Assembly: GCA_027024625.1 (NCBI GenBank)
Contig: JALVRY010000483.1
Location: forward strand, 1-8,087
Length of the DNA: 8,087 bases
Reading direction: 5' to 3'
From: Thiotrichaceae bacterium
Lineage (GTDB): Bacteria > Pseudomonadota > Gammaproteobacteria > Thiotrichales > Thiotrichaceae
The position numbers and the translations under genes were made by a program. The notes under the pieces are model-generated. The model worked only from the letters and a program-made list of their open reading frames with translations, was not told where the DNA came from and did no database searches. Positions within the stretch are counted from its first letter, which is position 1. Every line of letters begins with the position of its first letter. Of this stretch, positions 1-7,202 are shown piece after piece.

Positions 1-127
1 TATAGCGCTACAAAAAATACAAGATTGGTATTTGATCTGTCATGTTGAATCTAACTTACGTGATGAGCTAAATGAACGATTCATGCCTGTAGAAGATTGG
101 TTACAAGAAAAAATAGCAACTATGTGA
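1..127 (+). CDS. 3' end of an unidentified gene (partial)
   Basis: An open frame beginning at base 2 runs to a TGA at 125-127 and gives about 41 residues, ending MPVEDWLQEKIATM. The other plus frame I checked, starting at base 1, stops early (TGA at 46-48). The peptide is hydrophilic, with no membrane segment (for example QDWYLICHVESNLRDELNERF in two halves around residues 7-27), and looks like the charged helical C-terminus of a soluble protein. The start and most of the gene lie outside the window, so no family can be named. It converges on the minus-strand SRPBCC gene, with 112 bases between the two stop codons that include a hairpin. That this is real coding sequence is an inference from the open frame and plausible composition. 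Confidence 0.5.
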   Translation, partial: IALQKIQDWYLICHVESNLRDELNERFMPVEDWLQEKIATM

Positions 128-156
128 TTCAAACCCATAAAATGCCAAAGTGACAG

Positions 157-205
157 TAGAAAAGCCCCATAAATCATAACTCTGAGCACAGGGAGATTTA
201 TGGGC
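157..205 (-). terminator. Intrinsic terminator of the minus-strand SRPBCC gene
   Basis: Bases 166-175 (CCCATAAATC) and 195-204 (GATTTATGGG) form a perfect 10-bp stem around a 19-base loop. Read on the minus strand, the stem is followed by GC and then TTTTCT, the stem-plus-T-run of a factor-independent terminator. It lies 35 bases past the TAA of the SRPBCC gene. On the plus strand the stem is followed by CAATATTG with no T-run, so it would act weakly at best on the convergent partial gene. Confidence 0.7.
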
Positions 206-239
206 AATATTGATCAAAGTCACTACAAAATCGATATAA

Positions 240-758
240 TTATTTAGTGCTTTCCTTAACTTCTTCAAGAAAGCTTTTTAAACTTTCTTGATATTGATCT
301 GCATGTTTTTCTAATTTCTGAGACATTTTCGAAAAAGGCCTTCTTAAAGGATTATTGACTCCAATAGATTCCGTAATGCGTAATGTTGTACCTGCTCGAC
401 TTGAGGAGAACTCCAATTTCATTGATCCTGTATAAATGGAAGTAGGCACAACTTCTACTTCATAGATTTTATTCAATTCTTTCTTTATTGTCTTTTTGAG
501 AATAGATTCTCCTTCTTTGGGAATCTCCATCCATACCATATTTTGACCATCATCATCTTTTATCTCAATCTTCTGCAAGTCTTTCCGCCATTCAATTTGA
601 CGAATAATATCAGTAACAGTCTCCCAAACACGATCAATTGGTGCTTTGATGAAAAGATTACGTGAAATTGTATATTTCTTTTTCATCAAGAGACCAATGA
701 TCCAATATATAATAAATAGTGCCAATATGACTGCCACTACCAGATATGTAAATGCCAT
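240..758 (-). CDS. Membrane-anchored SRPBCC (polyketide cyclase/START-like) fold protein
   Basis: This 172-residue protein starts with a hydrophobic segment (about residues 3-25) followed by KKK, as in an N-terminal membrane anchor with the rest of the protein cytoplasmic. Residues about 29-168 look like the SRPBCC helix-grip fold: an opening strand SRNLFIKAP, then IDRVWETVTDIIRQIEWRKD, the typical 'ApiervWevltDi...Wr' first helices, then alternating strands, and a long amphipathic C-terminal helix (about 145-168). Family members bind hydrophobic ligands or lipids in a cavity; the ligand here is unknown and no catalytic residue can be assigned. The start is supported by AGGA at 767-770, 8 bases before the ATG. 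It is the last gene of the minus-strand run and is followed by a good terminator. Its gap of 86 bases to the HAD gene allows either read-through or its own promoter. The fold call is moderately sure; function is not known. Confidence 0.7.
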   Translation of the reverse strand: MAFTYLVVAVILALFIIYWIIGLLMKKKYTISRNLFIKAPIDRVWETVTDIIRQIEWRKDLQKIEIKDDDGQNMVWMEIPKEGESILKKTIKKELNKIYEVEVVPTSIYTGSMKLEFSSSRAGTTLRITESIGVNNPLRRPFSKMSQKLEKHADQYQESLKSFLEEVKESTK

Positions 759-805
759 GAGAGAAATCCTAGAATTTATTAATTATTACCATCTATCGAT
801 AGGCA

Positions 806-811
806 ATTATA
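806..811 (-). promoter_or_regulatory. Possible -10 box for the SRPBCC gene
   Basis: A consensus TATAAT reads on the minus strand 47 bases before the SRPBCC ATG, in the gap after the HAD gene. No good -35 hexamer is seen at 16-18 bases, so the call is weak in an AT-rich genome. A perfect 10-bp palindrome, CTATCGATAG (793-802), overlaps the expected transcription start and could be an operator or chance. Confidence 0.3.
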
Positions 812-844
812 AGTAAGAAAGTATGTTAGGAGGCTATGTCCTAG

Positions 845-1330
845 CTAGAAATGCAACATTTCGATTCCATTTTTCACTATCAGTTCACTTTCACATTGAG
901 CAATGCCGGGGAAAAAGTCATCAATCCAAAGATTTACTGATAAGCCTTTATTTTTTTTAATATAGTGTTGCTTAGGTTCACCATTGGTTGGGCATATATC
1001 AACCTTCCCAGTTTCCATCGCCTCACATATTTCGTGTACATCATCTTTTTCAGAACTGCGCAGAGTACATATAATAGGTTTAAAGCCTAAGCTCAAGTAT
1101 TTAAGAATTAAGGCATTATAAAATTCAGGATAAGCGGTGAATGTGTTATCCCAATCGACAGCAATAATGTTTGAATCAGGATTGTCTAGTAGAGCATAAA
1201 CATCACAACTAAACTCATTAAATTCAGGGCTTATAATAAAATCGCTATGCTTAGATGCCAACGACTCAAGCACCTTAAATGATGCTTGTTGCGTATCATT
1301 ATTGTAGTAGATTTGATAACAGTCTGACAT
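845..1330 (-). CDS. Small HAD-like hydrolase domain protein
   Basis: This 161-residue protein has no signal peptide or membrane segment. The HAD phosphatase motifs are recognisable in order. Motif I is VDWDNTF with D59 (nucleophile) and D61 (general acid/base). Motif II is probably T89 in ICTLRS. Motif III would be a lysine among K120, K125 and K126. Motif IV is WIDDF with D137 and D138 (Mg2+ ligands). About 35 residues separate the motif I strand from motif II and no large cap is visible, so it would be a capless, small HAD. The first 50 residues do not resemble the fold and are unassigned. Substrate is unknown; HAD proteins include phosphatases, nucleotidases and polynucleotide phosphatases. 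The ATG is 6 bases after the channel gene's stop, so the two are very likely co-transcribed and perhaps translationally coupled, because the leader (AACTTTAA before ATG) has no clear ribosome site. Confidence 0.7.
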   Translation of the reverse strand: MSDCYQIYYNNDTQQASFKVLESLASKHSDFIISPEFNEFSCDVYALLDNPDSNIIAVDWDNTFTAYPEFYNALILKYLSLGFKPIICTLRSSEKDDVHEICEAMETGKVDICPTNGEPKQHYIKKNKGLSVNLWIDDFFPGIAQCESELIVKNGIEMLHF

Positions 1331-1336
1331 TTAAAG

Positions 1337-2410
1337 TTAGCTATAGTTATTGATGCTATGGGTTAAAGGTGTCGCAAGTGATATTTTACGCTCATTTGCT
1401 GTTTCTAAAATGAATTCCATTAATTTTTGTCGAATATTTATTAATTTATCGACTTTTTTTGTGTAGTAATAAAATTTCCACTCTACGGCATGATCTCCAG
1501 TATCATTTATCACATATTCAAAATCATGCTTAGTCTCAATATCTGCTTCCATATTAACTCTAACTTTCTCAATTGCAGCCTCAAATAATTGGTGGCACTC
1601 CTCAATACTAACATCATAACCTATTTTAAAAATAAGATGCTCTCTCAGCCCTTTTGCAGAAGCAAATTTTGATAAGTTATGTATGATAAAATCGCGTAGT
1701 TTTGTATTTCGGATCATAATACGATGGTTATCGGCTAAACTTAAAATCACTGTATGGAATACTTTAGTTTTATAAACTAAACCATAAACTGATTTGGATT
1801 CTTTAATCTGGATAACATCCCCTTCTTGAAGCATATCACTATTTAGCAAAATCAAGCCGCTAAAAATATCAGGAGCCCATGAACTTTGTGTAAGTGCAAG
1901 CATTACACCAATAAAACCAACAATTCCCCCCGCCTCAAGTAAACTATTAAATTCTAAAACATGAATAATGCTAATCATTGCAATAATGCTGACAAAAACA
2001 CTTGCAAAAATACTCAGAAGACGTGTTTGATAGGTAGGAATCCAGCGTAGTTTTCCCTTAATTTCACGCTGTTTTCCATATTGTTTGACAATGAAATAAT
2101 ACAGAAGATTACTACTTAAATAAGCTAGATATAAAACGGCTAAAACTGCGATAAGCTTATACGCCAGACCTCTTTCCACATCTGAACTTGCAATTGGCTG
2201 ATAAAATTTTACATAGCCATATACGATGATCATCAGCACATTGAGTGCCCTAAAAACAGCAAGTTTGCGTTTAAAGCCTGTGGCTTCTGTTTCATCTTGC
2301 CCTAGGATGACCAAAATACGTTTAGCAAAAAAAAGGAGCACTAGATTAATGCCTATTATTGCATAACCTAACACCCCTAATTTTCCAACAATAAAGTCAA
2401 GAAACTCCAT
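1337..2410 (-). CDS. MscS-family mechanosensitive channel-like protein
   Basis: This 357-residue integral membrane protein has about five hydrophobic segments (near residues 10-35, 50-70, 82-108, 130-152 and 158-190). The last, with GGIVGFIGVMLALTQSSWAPD, has the Gly/Ala-rich character of the MscS pore helix and its kinked TM3b. The MscS beta domain follows: MLQEGDVIQI (193-202), a VYGLVYKTKVFHTVI strand pair (208-222) and IRNTKLRDFIIHNLSK (233-248), the counterpart of the 'iPNgkiiagnIiNfSr' signature. Here N235 is kept but the Pro and Gly are replaced. Residues 258-350 form the alpha/beta cytoplasmic vestibule. MscS channels open under membrane tension and release solutes during hypo-osmotic shock; some relatives lack that activity and may respond to other cues. 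Length exceeds E. coli MscS (286 residues) by two extra N-terminal segments. It begins 97 bases after gyrA and is followed within 6 bases by the HAD gene. The ATG leader is TTAAACTAA with no clear Shine-Dalgarno. Confidence 0.8.
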   Translation of the reverse strand: MEFLDFIVGKLGVLGYAIIGINLVLLFFAKRILVILGQDETEATGFKRKLAVFRALNVLMIIVYGYVKFYQPIASSDVERGLAYKLIAVLAVLYLAYLSSNLLYYFIVKQYGKQREIKGKLRWIPTYQTRLLSIFASVFVSIIAMISIIHVLEFNSLLEAGGIVGFIGVMLALTQSSWAPDIFSGLILLNSDMLQEGDVIQIKESKSVYGLVYKTKVFHTVILSLADNHRIMIRNTKLRDFIIHNLSKFASAKGLREHLIFKIGYDVSIEECHQLFEAAIEKVRVNMEADIETKHDFEYVINDTGDHAVEWKFYYYTKKVDKLINIRQKLMEFILETANERKISLATPLTHSINNYS

Positions 2411-2435
2411 TTAGTTTAACAACCTATAAACAATC

Positions 2436-2470
2436 AATATAAACCAAGGACATTTCTCTTGATTTATATT
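2436..2470 (-). terminator. Hairpin after gyrA, probable terminator
   Basis: Bases 2436-2448 and 2458-2470 pair over 13 positions around a 9-base loop. The one C/A mismatch on the plus strand becomes a G.U pair in minus-strand RNA, so the structure suits a gyrA transcript. The stem is AT-rich and is followed by GATTGTTTATAGG, a broken rather than continuous T-run, so termination may be partial and the channel gene could receive read-through. It starts 37 bases past the gyrA TAG. Confidence 0.5.
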
Positions 2471-2490
2471 CGCAATCAAACCCCAAACAA
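2463..2490 (-). promoter_or_regulatory. Possible promoter for the channel-HAD operon
   Basis: On the minus strand TTGTTT (2485-2490) and TATAAA (2463-2468) are 16 bases apart, in the gyrA-channel gap. The -10 lies within the upstream arm of the hairpin at 2436-2470, so a transcript starting here would begin in its loop and not form it. Match is moderate and the region is AT-rich, so this is a weak prediction. Confidence 0.25.
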
Positions 2491-2507
2491 AGTTTTTTCG
2501 ATAGAAG

Positions 2508-5126
2508 CTATTCAGAATCGTCCACCCCAAGATCCTTATCCTTCATTTCATCAGAAGTATCACTGTCTCTAGCATCTGAGTTTTCATCGATACTATCATC
2601 AGTATCCAAATTAGCGATACTTGCTAACTGAACTAAGGCTTCACCTTTACCCATTTTAATCAAGGTAACTCCCTGAGTATTTCGACTAGTAATTGAGACA
2701 TGCTCAACGGGCGTTCTAACCAGCGTACCACCGTCAGTAATCAGCATAATTTCATCATCACTACTCACTTGAACTGCACCGATAGCATTACCGTTTCTCT
2801 CAGAGGTTTGGATAGAAATAACTCCCATACCACCACGGTTAATTACAGAGAACTGCTCGACATCCGTACGTTTACCAAAGCCATTTTCTGTTGCCATTAA
2901 CAATTTGCCTTCACCCACAATAATAAGTGAGTTTACTTTGTGACCATCCGGTAATTTAATGCCGCGAACACCTGTTGCTAAACGCCCCATAGGACGAACA
3001 TCAGATTCTTTAAAGCGAATTGCCTTACCCGCAGAAGTAAATAGCATCACATCTTGATTACCATCTGTAATTGCCACATCAATAAGATAATCGTCTTCAC
3101 GCAAATTCAGAGCAATTAGGCCAGAAGAACGTGGACGTGAATAATCCATTAGTGATGATTTCTTAACCACACCATTTGCTGTAGCCATAAAGATATATTT
3201 ATCAGGCTCATACTCACGAATTGGAAGAATCGCATTAATACGTTCACCCTCTTCTAGAGGTAATAAATTCACCATTGGACGACCACGAGAAGCACGACTT
3301 CCCATTGGTAATTGATAGACATTTAACCAATATATTTTTGCTCTACTCGAGAAACATAAAATTGTGTCATGTGTGCTTGCAACAAATAATTTTTCGATGA
3401 AATCTTCATCTTTCATCTTCGTTGCTGCTTTGCCTCGACCGCCACGACGTTGTGAGCGATAGGTATCTAGTGTTTGAGCTTTGGCATAGCCCTCATGAGA
3501 AATAGTAACAACAACATCTTCTTCTGGAATTAAATCAATGTCGCCAAGATCTTCACCAATAGCATTGATTTCTGTACGACGTTCATCACCGTACATTGCA
3601 ATCATTTCTTCGAGTTCATCACGAATCACTTGCATCAAACGATCTGGATCAGCAAGAATATCAAGTAAATCTTCAATTGCAGCCAATAAGTCTTTGTATT
3701 CACCAATGATTTTGTCTTTTTCTAAGCCCGTCAAACGGTGCAAGCGCATTTCTAAAATAGCTTGTGCTTGAGCTTCAGATAGCCAATAACCATCATCACG
3801 CAAACCATATTGTTCGTCCAAGTTTTCTGGACGGCAAGCATCTGTCCCCGCTCGCTGCAACATATCGACAACAACACCTGCTTTCCAAGCCCGCCCCAGT
3901 AAGCCAACTTTTGCATCCGCTGGGCTAGCTGAACTCTTGATTAAAGCAATAATTTCATCAATATTTTCCAGAGCAATCGCCAAACCTTCTAAGATATGAG
4001 CACGTTCTCTGGCTTTACGCAATTTATAGATAGTCCGACGTGTAACCACTTCACGACGATGTTTAATAAAGGATTCAAGAACTTGTTTTAGATTAAGCAA
4101 TCGTGGCTGACCATCAACTAGTGCAACCATATTAATACCAAACACGTTTTGCATTTGGGTTTGCTTATACAAGTTGTTTAAGATGACTTCTGCAACTTCA
4201 CCGCGTTTGATTTCAATAACCATCCGCATGCCGTCTTTATCTGACTCATCGCGAAGCTCTGAAATACCCTCAATTTTTTTGTTTTTAACTAATTCTGCTA
4301 TTTTTTCGAGTAACTTAGCCTTGTTAACTTGATAAGGCAACTCAGTAACAACTATCTTTTCACGTCCCTTCGAGTCAGTTTCAAACTCAGCTTTAGCGCG
4401 TATTTTGATTCGCCCCTTACCTGTTTTGTAAGCTTCTCGGATACCATGGGCACCATTGATCATACCCGCAGTTGGGAAGTCAGGCCCAGGCAAATGCTCC
4501 ATTAAAGCATCTATATCTAACGAAGAATCATCAATTAGAGCAATTGTCGCATTGACCACTTCATTAAGGTTATGCGGTGGAATATTCGTCGCCATTCCAA
4601 CAGCAATACCTGATGAACCATTGATCAATAGATTTGGCAAACGTGTGGGGAATACGGTTGGCTCAGATTCAGAACCATCGTAGTTATCAATAAAATTTAC
4701 AGTTTCTTTATCAATATCAGCCATCAATTCATGGGCGATTTTTGACATGCGTATTTCTGTATAACGCATTGCCGCTGGAGCATCGCCATCCACTGAACCG
4801 AAGTTACCTTGACCATCGACTAGCATGTATCGAAGAGAAAACGGTTGAGCCATCCGTACAATGGTATCGTAAACTGCTGTATCACCATGCGGGTGGTATT
4901 TACCAATAACATCACCGACGATACGAGCTGATTTCTTGTAGGGTTTATTCCATGGATTGCTTAACTTGTCCATCACGAACAAGACGTGTCGATGTACGGG
5001 CTTCAAACCATCACGCACATCAGGTAAAGCACGACCAACAATAACACTCATTGCGTAATCCAAATAGGATTGACGCATTTCATCAACTAGATTTATGGGA
5101 ATAATTTCTTTGGCGAACTGAGCCAT
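2508..5126 (-). CDS. gyrA: DNA gyrase subunit A
   Basis: This is the breakage-reunion subunit of DNA gyrase (A2B2 with GyrB), which introduces negative supercoils using ATP. The 872 residues match the family's normal length (875 in E. coli) and align without gaps at the N-terminus, supporting the ATG. The catalytic pair is R121-Y122 (AAMRYTE); Y122 attaches to the cut DNA. The quinolone region keeps H78, H80 and D87, with Thr at 83 (codon ACA), the natural residue in some gammaproteobacteria such as Pseudomonas. The winged helix/tower occupies about 30-365, a coiled coil about 365-500, and the C-terminal DNA-wrapping beta-pinwheel about 535-840. The GyrA box QRRGGRG is at 559-565. Residues 840-872 form an acidic tail typical of gammaproteobacteria. 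Residue 47 is His where family members have Arg, next to the unusual [12 protein letters not shown]. An extended -10 promoter lies upstream; the AT-only leader shows no Shine-Dalgarno. serC, the common downstream neighbour in enterobacteria, is absent. Confidence 0.98.
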   Translation of the reverse strand: MAQFAKEIIPINLVDEMRQSYLDYAMSVIVGRALPDVRDGLKPVHRHVLFVMDKLSNPWNKPYKKSARIVGDVIGKYHPHGDTAVYDTIVRMAQPFSLRYMLVDGQGNFGSVDGDAPAAMRYTEIRMSKIAHELMADIDKETVNFIDNYDGSESEPTVFPTRLPNLLINGSSGIAVGMATNIPPHNLNEVVNATIALIDDSSLDIDALMEHLPGPDFPTAGMINGAHGIREAYKTGKGRIKIRAKAEFETDSKGREKIVVTELPYQVNKAKLLEKIAELVKNKKIEGISELRDESDKDGMRMVIEIKRGEVAEVILNNLYKQTQMQNVFGINMVALVDGQPRLLNLKQVLESFIKHRREVVTRRTIYKLRKARERAHILEGLAIALENIDEIIALIKSSASPADAKVGLLGRAWKAGVVVDMLQRAGTDACRPENLDEQYGLRDDGYWLSEAQAQAILEMRLHRLTGLEKDKIIGEYKDLLAAIEDLLDILADPDRLMQVIRDELEEMIAMYGDERRTEINAIGEDLGDIDLIPEEDVVVTISHEGYAKAQTLDTYRSQRRGGRGKAATKMKDEDFIEKLFVASTHDTILCFSSRAKIYWLNVYQLPMGSRASRGRPMVNLLPLEEGERINAILPIREYEPDKYIFMATANGVVKKSSLMDYSRPRSSGLIALNLREDDYLIDVAITDGNQDVMLFTSAGKAIRFKESDVRPMGRLATGVRGIKLPDGHKVNSLIIVGEGKLLMATENGFGKRTDVEQFSVINRGGMGVISIQTSERNGNAIGAVQVSSDDEIMLITDGGTLVRTPVEHVSITSRNTQGVTLIKMGKGEALVQLASIANLDTDDSIDENSDARDSDTSDEMKDKDLGVDDSE

Positions 5127-5161
5127 AATTTTTTAGACTTTTTATAAAAAACGACCGCAAA

Positions 5162-5170
5162 ATTATAGCA
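5162..5170 (-). promoter_or_regulatory. gyrA promoter, extended -10
   Basis: The minus strand reads TGCTATAAT, an exact TATAAT at 5162-5167 with the TG of an extended -10 just upstream. A -35 is poor: TTCACT is 19 bases away. Extended -10 promoters tolerate this. The predicted start near 5155 gives a leader of about 30 bases. gyrA promoters in other bacteria often respond to DNA relaxation; nothing here proves that. Confidence 0.6.
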
Positions 5171-5190
5171 GAAATTTGAATATTTTAGTG

Positions 5191-5219
5191 AAAAATTATG
5201 GCTAATCTTGGATTAAGGC
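5191..5219 (-). terminator. Possible weak terminator of deaD
   Basis: On the minus strand GC-CT-TAATC-CAA-GATTA-GC forms a short stem (TAATC/GATTA, plus an outer GC/GC pair across a two-base bulge) followed by CATAATTTTTC. It begins 6 bases after the deaD stop. The stem is short and the loop only 3 bases, so some transcription may continue into gyrA. Confidence 0.4.
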
Positions 5220-5224
5220 TAATA

Positions 5225-7000
5225 CTATCTCTTTCTACCTTTGCCTCTGGTTTTTCCTTTTCCACGAGCACCCTTTCTCGCCCCGCCTCCAGCATGGCTA
5301 GAAAGAACACCAATGTTCGCTTTACGTCCACAGATACGCGTATTTTCTAGCTCTTTGAAAACTTCTTTCGGCATACCATCAGGTAGATCAATCGTACTAA
5401 ACGTATCGTATATTTCAATCGTACCAATATATTTACTCTCTAAACCAGCCTCATTGGCAATTGCACCAACGATATTACCGGGTCTTACCTTATCTCTACG
5501 TCCAACATCTAAACGATAACGAATCATATCGATATCTGGATAATCTTTAAGCGGTTGCGCTTCCATAATGACTTGCTTTTCACCACGAGAGTCGCGTCCA
5601 TGTCCTCTGCCACGATCACCTCGTCCACCACGCTCTTGTCGTCTACCTTCATTTCTTTCGCGATGTTCACGTGCAGGTCGTTCCATTTCTGTCATCAAGA
5701 AAGGTTCTTTACCCTGTGCAATAAAAGCGATTGCTGCTGCAATTTTAGCAGGCTCTACTTCTTCATCCATTTGATAGCTGGAGATCATTTGCTCAAAGAA
5801 TTCCAAATCTTCATTAGCGAGTGTTTCTGTTATTTTTTGCTTAAACCGAACAACACGCTGTTCATTAATATCACCAACAGTTGGTAACTCCATGCGATTA
5901 ATTGGCTGATTGGTTGCACGTTCAATTTGGCGAAGCATATATTTTTCACGCGGCGTAATAAATAAAATCGCATCACCTTCACGCCCTGCCCGCCCCGTTC
6001 GACCAATACGGTGCACGTATGATTCTGTATCATGCGGCACATCATAGTTCATCACATGGCTGATACGCTTTACATCCAAACCACGAGCGACCACATCGGT
6101 TGCAATCAGTATATCTAAACGCCCTTTTTTTAAGCGGTCGACAATACGCTCACGTTGATTCTGCTGAATATCACCATTTAAAGCTTCCGCTGCATAACCC
6201 CTTGCTGATAGTTTTTCTGCCAATTCCACTGTACTGTTCTTGGTTCGAACAAAAACCAGCATTGCATCAAACTCTTCCATCTCCAAGATACGCGTTAATG
6301 CGTCTAATTTGTGGTAGCCACTAACTTGCGTATAGCGTTGACGAATCGTTGTGGCTGTCGTTGTTTTGCCCTGAATTTTTATATGTACGGGATCATGCTG
6401 ATAGCGTTTGGTAACACGTTGAATTTCTCGTGGCATGGTTGCTGAGAATAATGCAGTTTGATGATTATCAGGCGTGTGCTCCAGCACCCATTCCACATCG
6501 TCGATAAATCCCATGCGAAGCATCTCATCCGCTTCATCTAATACCAATGTTTTAAGATTTTCTAATTTCAAGGTTTTTCGACCGATATGATCCATTACTC
6601 GCCCAGGCGTACCTACAACCACATGGACACCTCGCTTTAACTGACGCAATTGAACTTCGTAACTTTGACCACCATAAATGGGTAACACATGCAGGCCTTT
6701 TAAATGGCGCGCATAGGTTTGAAAAGCTTCAGCAACCTGTATCGCCAATTCTCTTGTTGGAGCAAGTACTAATACTTGTGGTAATGACTGGCTTAGATCA
6801 ATACGTGACAATAATGGCAGGGCAAACGCTGCTGTTTTACCCGTTCCTGTTTGTGCTTGCCCTAGAATATCCCTACCTGCCAGCAAAGGTGGAATACTTT
6901 CCGCTTGAATATCGGAGGGTGTTTCATAACCAAGTTCGATTACAGCTTTTAGAATACGGGGATCAAGTTCTAAAGACTCAAAAGTAGCAGTATTGGACAT
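5225..7000 (-). CDS. deaD: DEAD-box ATP-dependent RNA helicase, DeaD/CsdA type
   Basis: ATP-driven RNA unwinding protein; E. coli relatives act in 50S ribosome assembly, mRNA decay and cold adaptation. At 591 residues it is close to E. coli DeaD/CsdA (629). RecA domain 1 carries the Q motif (F7, Q32), AQTGTGKT (49-56), PTRELA (81-86), TPGR (131-134), DEAD (155-158) and SAT (186-188). RecA domain 2 carries LVFVRTK (248-254), ARGLDV (305-310) and HRIGRTGR (330-337). All catalytic motifs are intact. Residues 441-474 form an Arg/Gly-rich linker. Residues about 492-566 are a DbpA-type RNA-binding domain (YRLDVGRRDKVRPGNIVGAI, then YIGTIEIYDTFSTIDLP). The tail 571-591 is Gly/Arg/Lys-rich (GGGARKGARGKGKTRGKGRKR split here by eye as basic RNA-binding sequence). 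The ATG gives the standard N-terminus (MSNTATFESLELDPRILKAV). A TATAAT lies upstream with a C-rich leader. gyrA follows 98 bases later with its own promoter. Confidence 0.95.
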   Translation of the reverse strand: MSNTATFESLELDPRILKAVIELGYETPSDIQAESIPPLLAGRDILGQAQTGTGKTAAFALPLLSRIDLSQSLPQVLVLAPTRELAIQVAEAFQTYARHLKGLHVLPIYGGQSYEVQLRQLKRGVHVVVGTPGRVMDHIGRKTLKLENLKTLVLDEADEMLRMGFIDDVEWVLEHTPDNHQTALFSATMPREIQRVTKRYQHDPVHIKIQGKTTTATTIRQRYTQVSGYHKLDALTRILEMEEFDAMLVFVRTKNSTVELAEKLSARGYAAEALNGDIQQNQRERIVDRLKKGRLDILIATDVVARGLDVKRISHVMNYDVPHDTESYVHRIGRTGRAGREGDAILFITPREKYMLRQIERATNQPINRMELPTVGDINEQRVVRFKQKITETLANEDLEFFEQMISSYQMDEEVEPAKIAAAIAFIAQGKEPFLMTEMERPAREHRERNEGRRQERGGRGDRGRGHGRDSRGEKQVIMEAQPLKDYPDIDMIRYRLDVGRRDKVRPGNIVGAIANEAGLESKYIGTIEIYDTFSTIDLPDGMPKEVFKELENTRICGRKANIGVLSSHAGGGARKGARGKGKTRGKGRKR

Positions 7001-7010
7001 TTTATTTACA

Positions 7011-7032
7011 GGTCTGGGGCAAAGGGGTGGGG
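7011..7032 (+). other. G-tract cluster in the deaD leader (template strand)
   Basis: The plus strand carries GG, GGGG, GGGG and GGGG at 7011-7012, 7016-7019, 7024-7027 and 7029-7032, with short spacers (TCT, CAAA, T). This is unusual in otherwise AT-rich intergenic DNA. Four tracts allow at least a two-layer G-quadruplex on the deaD template strand, and the deaD RNA would begin with a C-rich leader. Whether it folds or matters is not known. Confidence 0.45.
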
Positions 7033-7038
7033 ATTATA
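7033..7038 (-). promoter_or_regulatory. deaD -10 box
   Basis: An exact TATAAT on the minus strand lies 32 bases before the deaD ATG. At 17-19 bases upstream there is no good -35 (nearest is an ATGCAACA stretch). A second TATAAT lies at 7067-7072, also without a clear -35, so a longer leader is possible. DNA just downstream of the first box is C-rich, putting the predicted start in a run of cytosines. Confidence 0.5.
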
Positions 7039-7163
7039 TACCTAACGGGATAATAATGTTGCATTAATTATACTCCATTCCAGTGAGTCATTGCCATAAA
7101 TCTTGAAATGAACGATAAATTTACCACTTATGCTTTTTATCACCGTAAGTAAACAAAAAACGC

Positions 7164-7169
7164 TATAAT
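7164..7169 (+). promoter_or_regulatory. -10 box for the small membrane protein gene
   Basis: An exact TATAAT lies 33 bases before the ATG, giving a predicted start near 7176 and a leader of about 27 bases. The sequence 17 bases upstream (CACCGT) is not a good -35, and an A-rich stretch fills the spacer. It faces away from the deaD promoter about 130 bases off. Confidence 0.5.
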
Positions 7170-7190
7170 CATGCGCAATAAATAATACTC

Positions 7191-7197
7191 AGGAGAG
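7191..7197 (+). promoter_or_regulatory. Ribosome binding site of the small membrane protein gene
   Basis: AGGAGAG is a strong Shine-Dalgarno 5 bases before the ATG at 7203. It fixes the start and contrasts with the poor leaders of most minus-strand genes here. Confidence 0.8.
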
Positions 7198-7202
7198 TAA
7201 GT

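Noticed and set aside
827..843. TAGGA/TCCTA inverted repeat as a terminator of the HAD gene
   Set aside because: Only 5 bp of stem and no T-run on either strand.
4866..4890. Thr83 in GyrA as an acquired quinolone-resistance change
   Set aside because: Thr is the normal residue 83 in some gammaproteobacteria such as Pseudomonas aeruginosa, D87 is intact, and no sensitive reference is available.
5555..5887. Plus-strand open frame of 110 codons within deaD
   Set aside because: It lies antisense to an intact helicase with all motifs, is cysteine- and serine-rich with no recognisable domain, and has no clear ribosome site.
5830..6045. Second minus-strand frame inside deaD
   Set aside because: It is a shifted reading of the helicase sequence; the helicase frame is continuous and complete, so no frameshift or second gene is needed.
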